From Pelomonas asaccharophilus_A (GTDB lineage: Bacteria > Pseudomonadota > Gammaproteobacteria > Burkholderiales > Burkholderiaceae_C): a stretch of 64,000 bases of DNA. Under the pieces are notes generated by a model. That model made no database searches. It was given only the letters and a program-made list of their open reading frames with translations, and had not been told where the DNA came from. The stretch lies in the NCBI RefSeq assembly GCF_031458115.1, contig NZ_JAVDXV010000003.1:62001-126000 (forward strand). The letters run 5' to 3'. How positions within the stretch are numbered: the first letter of the stretch is position 1; every line of letters begins with the position of its first letter. Of this stretch, positions 27,894-35,588 are shown one piece after another. The position numbers were made by a program, and so were the translations under genes.

Positions 27894-28363
27894 GCGAACT
27901 GCCCTTCCGCGACCTGCAGCTGGACGCTCACGGCAAGCTGCAGCTGACCGACCTGAACGGCACCGTGCATGCCGGCGTGACGCCTGTGCGCGCCCATCCG
28001 ATCTCGGCGCCCGACGAAGGCCTGAGCCTGGTGGGCAGCCATGGCCACGAGCTGGCCTGGGTGGAGCGCCTGTCCGCACTGCCGGATGGCCCGCGCGAAC
28101 TGCTGGAGGCCGAACTGGCCGCGCGCGAGTTCCACCCGACGCTGCTGCGGCTGATCTCGGTCAACACCTTCGGCACGCCCAGTACCTGGCGCATCGAGAC
28201 GGACCGCGGCGAGGTGGACTTCGTGCTGAAGAGCGAGGAAGACATCCGCCGGCTCGACGAGGGCCGGTTGCTGATCACGTCCACGCATGGGCTGCAGCTG
28301 AACGTGCCGGACCGCTGGGCGCTGGACAAGGCGTCCAAGAAGCTGCTGGAACGCTTCCTCTAG
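27890..28363 (+). CDS. DUF1854 family protein, cyanophycin-associated
   Basis: This 157-residue soluble protein (FRDLQLDAHGKLQL, then VRAHPISAPDEGLSLV) has the DUF1854 pattern. The function is unknown. Its ATG overlaps the stop codon of the ABC transporter (ATGA), so the two are made together and presumably work together near the membrane. I recall the pair as regularly found beside cphA in betaproteobacteria. A terminator follows directly. Confidence 0.85.
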   Translation: MSELPFRDLQLDAHGKLQLTDLNGTVHAGVTPVRAHPISAPDEGLSLVGSHGHELAWVERLSALPDGPRELLEAELAAREFHPTLLRLISVNTFGTPSTWRIETDRGEVDFVLKSEEDIRRLDEGRLLITSTHGLQLNVPDRWALDKASKKLLERFL

Positions 28364-28370
28364 AAACGAC

Positions 28371-28395
28371 AAAGGCCGCACGGTGGCGGCCTTTT
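28371..28395. terminator. Bidirectional intrinsic terminator between DUF1854 gene and bfr
   Basis: A 9-bp perfect stem (AAAGGCCGC at 28371-28379 with 28386-28394) has a 6-nt loop and TTTT on the plus-strand side; the minus strand also ends in a T-rich stretch. It separates the convergent DUF1854 and bacterioferritin genes. Confidence 0.75.
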
Positions 28396-28412
28396 CAAGG
28401 GGGCGTTCGGCC

Positions 28413-28889
28413 TCAGCCGGCTTCGCCCATTTGCGACTGCAGGTAGTTCTGCGCGCCGACGGTATCGACCAGACCCAGCTGGGTTTCCAGATGGTCGATG
28501 TGCTCCTCGGTGTCGTCGAGGATCTGCACGAACAGCTCGCGGGACACGAAGTCGCGCACGCTTTCGCAGTAGGCCACGGCTTCCTTCAGGTGCACGTGCG
28601 AGGCTTTCTCGATGATGAGGTCGCACTTCATCGTCTCGACGGCGTCCTCGCCGATGTAGAGCTTGCCCAGGTCCTGCAGGTTGGGCAGGCCGTCCAGCGT
28701 CAGCACGCGCTCGATGAGCTTGTCGGCGTGCTTCATTTCCTCAATGGACTCCTCGTATTCGTGCTTGGCCATCTTCATCAGGCCCCAGTTCTTCAGCATG
28801 CGGGCATGCAGGAAATACTGGTTGATGGCGGTCAGTTCGAGCTTGAGCTGTGCGTTCAGGTGAGCAATGACTTGCGGGTCGCCTTTCAT
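28413..28889 (-). CDS. bfr: Bacterioferritin
   Basis: Bfr (158 residues) forms a 24-subunit, haem-containing iron store. The ferroxidase ligands Glu18, Glu51 and His54 are in place and the haem ligand Met52 is present (EEMKHAD), so this is a haem-binding, catalytically active subunit. A GGAGGCCTCC sequence precedes the ATG. It is divergent from bfd with a Fur-like box between them, so iron probably regulates both. Confidence 0.96.
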   Translation of the reverse strand: MKGDPQVIAHLNAQLKLELTAINQYFLHARMLKNWGLMKMAKHEYEESIEEMKHADKLIERVLTLDGLPNLQDLGKLYIGEDAVETMKCDLIIEKASHVHLKEAVAYCESVRDFVSRELFVQILDDTEEHIDHLETQLGLVDTVGAQNYLQSQMGEAG

Positions 28890-28969
28890 GGAGGCCTCCT
28901 TGTTGTGTTCGTGAAGAGTTGCCGCAGTATCCCCAGTGAAAGCCCTTGATCAAAACCGGTTTTTCTGCA

Positions 28970-28988
28970 AATGAGACCGATTCGCATT
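28970..28988. promoter_or_regulatory. Candidate Fur box between bfr and bfd
   Basis: The 19-bp imperfect palindrome AATGAGACCGATTCGCATT has the AATG-N11-CATT symmetry of Fur sites and lies 15 bp upstream of the bfd start. Expected effect: repression of bfd when iron is plentiful. Matched by eye only. Confidence 0.65.
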
Positions 28989-29003
28989 AGACTGCGCATC
29001 ACC

Positions 29004-29219
29004 ATGATCGTCTGTGTCTGCCACCGCGTCTCCGACCGCGACATCGCCATTGCGGCGTCGTCGGGCTGCCCGAGCTTTGAGGCCTTGCAGGATGACCTGC
29101 GCGTCGCCACGGCCTGTGGTGCCTGCCACGACTGCGCCTGCGAGGTGTTCGAGGAGAGCCGCGTCGCCGCTGGCCCCCGTGGCAAGACGATTGCCATCCA
29201 TGCGCTGATTGCCGCCTGA
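29004..29219 (+). CDS. bfd: Bacterioferritin-associated ferredoxin
   Basis: This 71-residue [2Fe-2S] protein has four Cys ligands, in MIVCVC (Cys4 and Cys6) and ACGACHDC (CxxC). Bfd docks on bacterioferritin and reduces its core so that stored iron can be released. The short frame starting at ATG 29004 gives the family N-terminus; an upstream ATG would lie inside the Fur-like box. Divergent from bfr. Confidence 0.93.
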   Translation: MIVCVCHRVSDRDIAIAASSGCPSFEALQDDLRVATACGACHDCACEVFEESRVAAGPRGKTIAIHALIAA

Positions 29220-29243
29220 GCGTCCCAGCTAGAATCACGCCCA

Positions 29244-29270
29244 GGCGCCAGGCAATGGCGCCATTTTTTT
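29244..29270 (+). terminator. Intrinsic terminator after bfd
   Basis: GGCGCC (29244-29249) pairs with 29257-29262 across a 7-nt loop and is followed by A and seven T residues. It ends bfd and insulates the cold-shock gene; alternatively it could be a hairpin in the cold-shock mRNA leader. Confidence 0.75.
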
Positions 29271-29353
29271 GTTGTCCGAGCCCCGAGGTCGTTGTGTTTC
29301 CCGCAGCTGCTGAGCGGTGGGACTTCCAGAACGAAACCTGAGGAAAAGACTTC

Positions 29354-29569
29354 ATGAGCACCCAGCAGACCGGCATCGTCAAGTGGTTTGACGACGGCAA
29401 GGGCTACGGCTTCATCACCCCCGCCGACGGCAGCAAGGATCTGTTCGCCCACCACAGCGAGATCAAGAACAACGGCGGCTTCCGCACGCTCGCCGAAGGC
29501 GCCCAGGTGGAATTCGAAGTGAAGCAGGGCCCCAAGGGCCTGCAAGCCGCGAACATCCGCGCGGTCTAA
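29354..29569 (+). CDS. Cold-shock protein (CspA family)
   Basis: This 71-residue OB-fold protein carries the RNA-binding motifs KWFDDGKGYGFI (RNP1) and DLFAHHSEI (RNP2). It binds single-stranded RNA or DNA and melts secondary structure. A GAGGAAAAG ribosome-binding site precedes the ATG. The leader is about 80 nt from the preceding terminator, shorter than the thermosensing leader of E. coli cspA. It is monocistronic, with its own terminator. Confidence 0.95.
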   Translation: MSTQQTGIVKWFDDGKGYGFITPADGSKDLFAHHSEIKNNGGFRTLAEGAQVEFEVKQGPKGLQAANIRAV

Positions 29570-29590
29570 TTCACGCCGGCTCTGCCGCTG

Positions 29591-29620
29591 AGCCCGCTCA
29601 TCGAGCGGGCTTTGTGCTTT
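29591..29620 (+). terminator. Intrinsic terminator after the cold-shock gene
   Basis: GCCCGCTC (29592-29599) pairs with GAGCGGGC (29603-29610) across a 3-nt ATC loop and is followed by TTTGTGCTTTT. It separates the cold-shock gene from ygiQ. Confidence 0.8.
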
Positions 29621-29644
29621 TCTGAGCCGGTCCAACGACAATTG

Positions 29645-31927
29645 ATGGCTATGTCTGCCCTGCCCGTCACTGTTCCGAAGGCGCTGACCGCTTATCGCCC
29701 GTTCTGGGCGAAGCGTTTCGGCCCCGCGCCCTTCCTGCCCATGAGCCGGCAGGAGATGGAGCAGCTCGGCTGGGATTCCTGCGACATCATCATCGTCACG
29801 GGCGATGCCTACGTCGACCACGCCAGTTTCGGCATGGCCGTCATCGGCCGCACGCTGGAGGCCCAGGGCTTCCGCGTGGGCATCATTGCGCAGCCGGACT
29901 GGAACAGCGTCGACGCGTTCAAGGTTCTGGGCAAGCCCAACCTGTTCTTCGGCGTCGCGGCCGGCAACATGGATTCCATGATCAACCGCTACACGGCTGA
30001 TCGAAAAATCCGCAGCGACGACGCCTACACGCCGGGCGGCGAGGGCGGCAAGCGCCCCGACCGCGCGACGCTGGTCTACACGCAGCGCTGCCAGGAGGCG
30101 TTCAAGGACGTTCCCATCGTCATCGGCGGCATCGAGGCCTCGCTGCGCCGCATCGCGCATTACGACTACTGGCAGGACAAGGTGCGCCGCTCGGTGCTGG
30201 TGGACAGCAAGGCCGACCTGCTGGTCTACGGCAATGCCGAGCGCGCCATCGTCGAGATCGCCCACCGACTGGCGCGCCGCGAACCCATCGAGGCGCTGAC
30301 CGACGTGCGCGGCACGGCCTTCATGCGCCGCGACGGCGACCCGTCGGCCGACGGCTGGTTCGAGCTTGACTCGACCGAGGTGGACCGCCCCGGCCGCATC
30401 GACGAGCTGATAAGCCCGTACCAGGAAATCCCGCAGGACAACAGCTGCGCGACCAAGGACGAGCCCGACGCACCCAAGCCGATCAAGATCCACAAGACCG
30501 GCCGCATCGCGATGCCGCCGCGCGAGCGCACCGTCGTGCGTCTGCCGGCCTACGAGACGGTCAAGAGCGATCCGGTGCTCTACGCACACGCCAACCGCGT
30601 GCTGCACCTGGAGACCAACCCCGGCAACGCCCGCGCGCTGGTGCAGCGCCACGGCGAGCGCGACCTCTGGATCAACCCGCCGCCCATCCCGCTGACGACG
30701 CCGGAGATGGACCACGTGTTCGACCTGCCGTACGCCCGCGCACCGCACCCCAGCTACGCCGACGAGAACGGCAGCCACGACCACGCGACCAAGATTCCCG
30801 CGTGGGAGATGATCCGCTTCAGCGTGAACATCATGCGCGGCTGCTTCGGCGGCTGCACCTTCTGCTCCATCACCGAGCATGAGGGCCGCATCATCCAGAG
30901 CCGCAGCGAAGACTCCGTGATCCGCGAGATCGAGGAGATGCGTGACAAGGTCAAGGGCTTCACCGGCATCGTGTCGGACCTGGGCGGCCCCACGGCCAAC
31001 ATGTACCGCATCGGCTGCAAGAGCCCCGAGATCGAGGCCGCCTGCCGCAAGCCCAGCTGCGTGTACCCGGGCATCTGCCCGAACCTGAACACCAGCCACG
31101 ACCCGCTGATCAAGATGTACCGCCGCGCGCGCGCGCTGCCGGGCGTCAAGAAGATCCTCATCGGTTCCGGCCTGCGCTACGACCTGGCCGTGCAGTCGCC
31201 CGAATACGTGAAGGAACTGGTCACGCACCACGTCGGCGGCTATCTGAAGATCGCGCCCGAGCACACCGAGACCGGGCCGCTGTCCAAGATGATGAAGCCG
31301 GGCATCGGCACGTATGATCGCTTCAAGCAGATGTTCGAGGCGGCGAGTGCCGCGGCCGGCAAGAAGCAGTACCTGATCCCGTACTTCATCGCCGCCCATC
31401 CCGGCACCAGCGACGAGGACATGATGAACCTCGCCGTCTGGCTGAAGAAGAACGGCTTCCGTGCCGACCAGGTGCAGACCTTCTACCCCAGCCCCATGGC
31501 CACGGCCACGGCGATGTACCACTCGGGCCGCAACCCGCTGAAGGGCATCAGCCGCGACGAGAGCCGTGGCGAGAAGGTCGACATCGTGCGCGGCGAGCGC
31601 CGCCGCCGGCTGCATAAGGCCTTCCTGCGCTATCACGACGCCAACAACTGGCCGCTGCTGCGCGAGGCGCTGAAGGCCATGGGCCGCGCCGACCTCATCG
31701 GCAACGGCAAGCATCATCTGATCCCCACCTACCAACCGGTCACGGACGGCAGCTACGAGAGCGCTCGGCGCAAGAACTCCACCGGCGCCAAGCCGGCGGC
31801 CGCGCCGATGAAAGCGGCCACGCCGCGCAAGGGTCAGGTGCTGACTCAGCACACCGGTCTGCCGCCGCGCGTGACCGGCGCGGGCCGTCCCAATGGCTCG
31901 CGTCCGGGCAAACCCGGTAAGCGTTGA
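29645..31927 (+). CDS. ygiQ: YgiQ family radical SAM protein
   Basis: The protein has about 760 residues. An N-terminal domain (about 1-330, with GDAYVDHASFG and IGGIEASLRRIAHYDYW) is followed by a radical SAM core whose cluster motif is CFGGCTFC (CxxxCxxC, near residues 400-407). The C-terminal tail is Lys/Arg/Gly-rich and disordered. The reaction of YgiQ is not established. The start is ambiguous between ATG 29645 and ATG 29651, with a TTG at 29612 less likely because it lies in the terminator. Confidence 0.9.
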   Translation: MAMSALPVTVPKALTAYRPFWAKRFGPAPFLPMSRQEMEQLGWDSCDIIIVTGDAYVDHASFGMAVIGRTLEAQGFRVGIIAQPDWNSVDAFKVLGKPNLFFGVAAGNMDSMINRYTADRKIRSDDAYTPGGEGGKRPDRATLVYTQRCQEAFKDVPIVIGGIEASLRRIAHYDYWQDKVRRSVLVDSKADLLVYGNAERAIVEIAHRLARREPIEALTDVRGTAFMRRDGDPSADGWFELDSTEVDRPGRIDELISPYQEIPQDNSCATKDEPDAPKPIKIHKTGRIAMPPRERTVVRLPAYETVKSDPVLYAHANRVLHLETNPGNARALVQRHGERDLWINPPPIPLTTPEMDHVFDLPYARAPHPSYADENGSHDHATKIPAWEMIRFSVNIMRGCFGGCTFCSITEHEGRIIQSRSEDSVIREIEEMRDKVKGFTGIVSDLGGPTANMYRIGCKSPEIEAACRKPSCVYPGICPNLNTSHDPLIKMYRRARALPGVKKILIGSGLRYDLAVQSPEYVKELVTHHVGGYLKIAPEHTETGPLSKMMKPGIGTYDRFKQMFEAASAAAGKKQYLIPYFIAAHPGTSDEDMMNLAVWLKKNGFRADQVQTFYPSPMATATAMYHSGRNPLKGISRDESRGEKVDIVRGERRRRLHKAFLRYHDANNWPLLREALKAMGRADLIGNGKHHLIPTYQPVTDGSYESARRKNSTGAKPAAAPMKAATPRKGQVLTQHTGLPPRVTGAGRPNGSRPGKPGKR

Positions 31928-32046
31928 GGCGTACTGCGGGACATTTGCCCGTGCTTTTCGTGGCTATGGCTGCGCGGATGCCGTACGCTTGCGGCTCTTG
32001 AACGGCGGGGCTGTAGCCGCCGCCCGCGCCCGAAGCCCTCGCCCTC

Positions 32047-34263
32047 ATGCAAGACACAACGCCCGCCGTTGACGACGACCTGCTCGAACTGCTCGACGAG
32101 CCCGAGCACGCCGAGCTGGAACATCGCCCCTACGACCGGCCCTGGCGCATCCTCATCGTCGACGACGACGGCGACGTCCACAAGGCCACCGAACTGGCCA
32201 TGCAAGGCCTGACCATCGAAGGTCAGCCGCTGATCTTCCTGCACGCGTCGTCTGCCGCCCAGGCCCGCCAGCTGCTCGCCAGCGAGGATGACCTCGCCGT
32301 GGTGCTGCTCGACGTGGTCATGGAGAGCGAGGACGCCGGCCTGCAGCTGGTGCGCCACATCCGCGACGAGCTGGGCCTGTACGCGCTGCGCATCGTGCTG
32401 CGCACCGGCCAGCCGGGCTATGCGCCCGAGATCGAGACGGTGCAGGCCTATGACATCAACGACTACAAGACCAAGTCCGAGCTGACCCGCACGCGGCTGT
32501 ACACGGTGCTGACCGCGGCCGTGCGCTCCTATCGGCAGATCTGCGCGCTGGAGGCCAACCGCCTCGGGCTGGAGATGATCGTCGAGAGCAGCACGTCGCT
32601 GTCGCGCATGCGCGGCCTCAGCCGCTTTGCCGAGGGCGTCGTCACGCAGCTGTGCGCACTGCTGGGCATCCTGCCCGAGGGGCTGGTCTGCGCGCAGGTG
32701 CATGGCCAGACGGGCGACGAGGTGCGCATCGTCGCCGCGGCAGGGCAGTACAGCGGCCTCATCGACCGCCCGCTGTCACAGGTCAAGATCCCCGCCGTGC
32801 GCGAGCGCCTGGAGCGCTGCCTGCGCGAGCAGAAGAACCTCTACGACGACGGCACCTGCCTGTACTTCGGCATGGGCCAGGGCCGCGCGATGGCCGCGCT
32901 GGTCGATGTGGGCCGCCACCTGGACGACCTGGACCAGCAGCTGCTGCGCGCCTTCTGTTCCAACATCGCGGTCGGGTTCGAGAACGTGCTGCTGTACAGC
33001 CAGCTGCTGGACCAGGCCTACAACGACCCGCTGCTGCGACTGCCCAACCGCAACCGCTTCGTCGAGCTGCTGGACAAGAACCTGAAGGATCCGTCCGGCG
33101 TCACGCTGGCGCTGATCGACATCGACGACTTCTCCGACATCAACGACGCCTTCGGCCAGCACTTCGGCGACCAGGTGTTGCAGGCCGTGGTGCATCGCAT
33201 GAGCGAGATGCTGGGCCTGAACACCGCCATGGCCCGCGTCGGCGCCGACACCTTCGGCGTGCTTGGCGAGCATGCCAAGGTCTGCCCGGAAACCGTGCAA
33301 GGCGTGTTTGCCGAACCCTTCGTCGTGTCCGGCGAGCGCCTGCAGCTGTCGGCCACCACGGGGCTGGTGCGGCTGGGCGAGTCCACCGCCGTGGGCTCCG
33401 AGCTGCTGCTCGATGCGCAGATCGCGTTGAAGCGTGCCAAGCAGCACCAGCGCGGCTCGTCTCAATACTTCTCCGCCGCCATGGGTAGCGACGCGCGCGA
33501 GCGCTTCAAGCTGCTGAAGGGGCTGCGCACCGGCTTCGAGGAAAGCCAGCTGTTCGTCGTCTACCAGCCGCAGGTGGACCTGGGCAGCCGCCGCGTCATC
33601 GGTGCCGAGGCGCTGCTGCGCTGGCGCACCGCCGACAACCGATTCATCCCGCCCGACCAGTTCATCCCGCTGGCCGAGCAGAGCGGACTCATCATCCCCA
33701 TCGGCGAGTTCGTCATGCGAACCGCCTGCGGCCAGCTGAAGAAGATGCAGGCGCTGGGCCATGCCGACTTCCGCATGGCGGTCAACATCTCGATGGCGCA
33801 GTTCCGCCACCCCGGCTTCCTGGACATGCTGGCGCGCGCGCTGCAAGACAGCGATGTGGCCGGGCACAGCATCGAGCTGGAGATCACCGAGTCCATGGCC
33901 ATGGAGGATGCCGAGCTGGTGCGCCGCGTGCTGGCCGACATCAAGCACCTGGGCTTCAGCGTGGCCATCGACGATTTCGGCACCGGCTTCTCCAGCTTGA
34001 GCCAACTGCGCCAGCTGCAGGTGGACCGGCTCAAGATCGACCGCGCCTTCGTGCAGGAGGCGCAAACCTCCACCGCCGGCTCCACCATCGCGCAGATGGT
34101 CGTCAACCTGGGCCGTGGCCTGGGCCTGACCGTCATCGCCGAGGGCATAGAGACCGAGGAGCAGCGTCAGTACCTCGTCGGGCTGGGCTGCCACGAGGGC
34201 CAGGGTTGGCTTTTCGCCAAGCCCATGCCGGCCGAGCAACTCGAATCTTTCATGGCAGGCTGA
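32047..34263 (+). CDS. REC-DUF3369-GGDEF-EAL response regulator, likely c-di-GMP phosphodiesterase
   Basis: This 738-residue protein has a receiver domain (about 33-150, phospho-acceptor likely Asp89 in LLDVVME) and a DUF3369 sensor-like region (about 170-330). A GGDEF domain follows in which the signature reads GADTF (399-403), so it should be inactive as a cyclase. The EAL domain keeps EALLRW (521-526), DDFGTG (642-647), KIDRAFV and EGIETEEQ, so it should hydrolyse cyclic di-GMP. No cognate kinase is adjacent. Confidence 0.92.
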   Translation: MQDTTPAVDDDLLELLDEPEHAELEHRPYDRPWRILIVDDDGDVHKATELAMQGLTIEGQPLIFLHASSAAQARQLLASEDDLAVVLLDVVMESEDAGLQLVRHIRDELGLYALRIVLRTGQPGYAPEIETVQAYDINDYKTKSELTRTRLYTVLTAAVRSYRQICALEANRLGLEMIVESSTSLSRMRGLSRFAEGVVTQLCALLGILPEGLVCAQVHGQTGDEVRIVAAAGQYSGLIDRPLSQVKIPAVRERLERCLREQKNLYDDGTCLYFGMGQGRAMAALVDVGRHLDDLDQQLLRAFCSNIAVGFENVLLYSQLLDQAYNDPLLRLPNRNRFVELLDKNLKDPSGVTLALIDIDDFSDINDAFGQHFGDQVLQAVVHRMSEMLGLNTAMARVGADTFGVLGEHAKVCPETVQGVFAEPFVVSGERLQLSATTGLVRLGESTAVGSELLLDAQIALKRAKQHQRGSSQYFSAAMGSDARERFKLLKGLRTGFEESQLFVVYQPQVDLGSRRVIGAEALLRWRTADNRFIPPDQFIPLAEQSGLIIPIGEFVMRTACGQLKKMQALGHADFRMAVNISMAQFRHPGFLDMLARALQDSDVAGHSIELEITESMAMEDAELVRRVLADIKHLGFSVAIDDFGTGFSSLSQLRQLQVDRLKIDRAFVQEAQTSTAGSTIAQMVVNLGRGLGLTVIAEGIETEEQRQYLVGLGCHEGQGWLFAKPMPAEQLESFMAG

Positions 34264-34366
34264 GCCGGGGCCTGCCCGCCCCCCAGTACGTAGCTGAACT
34301 GCCGATTGCGCTGCCGCCCGGCGCTCCTAAACTCCGCCGTCCTTTGACGACAAGCCAGGAGCGCTC

Positions 34367-35584
34367 ATGAGTCTCGCGAAGATCCTCGTCGCCCAGGGTG
34401 GCGGCCCCACCGCCGTCATCAACCAGAGCCTGGTGGGCGTGGTGCTCGAAGCGCGGCGCCAGGCCGGCGTGGCGGCGGTCTACGGCGCGCGCCACGGCGT
34501 GCGCGGCATCGTCAACGAGGACTTCGTCGACCTCGCGCAAGAAACCAGCCACAACCTCGAGCTGGTGGCCATGACGCCCGCGTCGGCTCTGGGCTCCACG
34601 CGCGACAAGCCCGATGCGGCCTACTGCCGCGAGATCTTCACCGTGCTGCAGGCGCACGGCATCACGCACTTCTTCTACATCGGTGGCAACGACTCGTCGG
34701 ACACCGTGCGCATCGTGTCGGAAGAGGCCAAGGCGGCGAACTACCCGCTGCGCTGCATCCACATTCCCAAGACCATAGACAACGACCTGGTCGGTAACGA
34801 CCACACGCCCGGCTATGCCTCCGCAGCGCGCTTCGTCGCCCAGGCGTTCGCCGGCGCCAACCTCGACAACGCGGCGCTGCCGGGCGTCTACGTGGGCGTC
34901 GTCATGGGCCGCCACGCCGGCTTCCTGACCGCCGCCGCGGCGCTCGGCAAGAAGTTCGATGACGACGGCCCGCACCTGATCTACGTGCCCGAGCGCGACT
35001 TCGACACCGACCAGTTCCTGCGCGACGTGAAGGCCACGCACGAGCGCTTCGGCCGCTGCGTCATCGCCGTCAGCGAGGGCATCCACGATGCGAGCGGCGC
35101 GCCGATGCTGTCCAAGCTGGCCGGCGACCTGGAGCGCGACGCGCACGGCAACGTGCAGCTCAGCGGCACCGGCGCGCTGGCCGACCTGCTGTGCGAGGAG
35201 ATCAAGGGCAAGCTGGGCATCAAGCGCGTGCGTGGTGACACCTTCGGCTACCTGCAGCGCAGCTTCCTCGGGTGCGTGTCCGACGTGGACCAGCGCGAGG
35301 CCAGAGAGGTCGGCGAGAAGGCCGTGCAGTGCGCCTTCCACGGCGACCGCGACGGCTCGGTGGCCATCCAGCGCGTGGGCTACTACTCGGTGGACTACAA
35401 GCTGCTGCCGCTGAGCGCCGTGGCCGGCAAGACGCGCACGATGGAAGACGTGTTCATCAACGCCAGCGGCACCGACGTGACCGACGCCTTCCGCCTCTAC
35501 CTGCGCCCGCTGCTGGGCTCGGGCATGCCGGACGCGTACCGGCTGCGGCCCAACCCGGTGGCCAAGGTGCTGAACCGGGGCTGA
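34367..35584 (+). CDS. pfp: 6-phosphofructokinase, probably pyrophosphate-dependent
   Basis: The enzyme (405 residues) phosphorylates fructose 6-phosphate. Two positions separate PPi- from ATP-users. The GGNDS motif (106-110) has Asp109 where ATP enzymes have Gly, and PKTIDND (134-140) has Lys135 where ATP enzymes have Gly. Both point to pyrophosphate as donor, which makes the step reversible. The N-terminus ILVAQGGGPTAVIN is standard. It converges on the J-like gene, only 4 bp from that gene's stop codon. Confidence 0.9.
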   Translation: MSLAKILVAQGGGPTAVINQSLVGVVLEARRQAGVAAVYGARHGVRGIVNEDFVDLAQETSHNLELVAMTPASALGSTRDKPDAAYCREIFTVLQAHGITHFFYIGGNDSSDTVRIVSEEAKAANYPLRCIHIPKTIDNDLVGNDHTPGYASAARFVAQAFAGANLDNAALPGVYVGVVMGRHAGFLTAAAALGKKFDDDGPHLIYVPERDFDTDQFLRDVKATHERFGRCVIAVSEGIHDASGAPMLSKLAGDLERDAHGNVQLSGTGALADLLCEEIKGKLGIKRVRGDTFGYLQRSFLGCVSDVDQREAREVGEKAVQCAFHGDRDGSVAIQRVGYYSVDYKLLPLSAVAGKTRTMEDVFINASGTDVTDAFRLYLRPLLGSGMPDAYRLRPNPVAKVLNRG

Positions 35585-35588
35585 GTGC

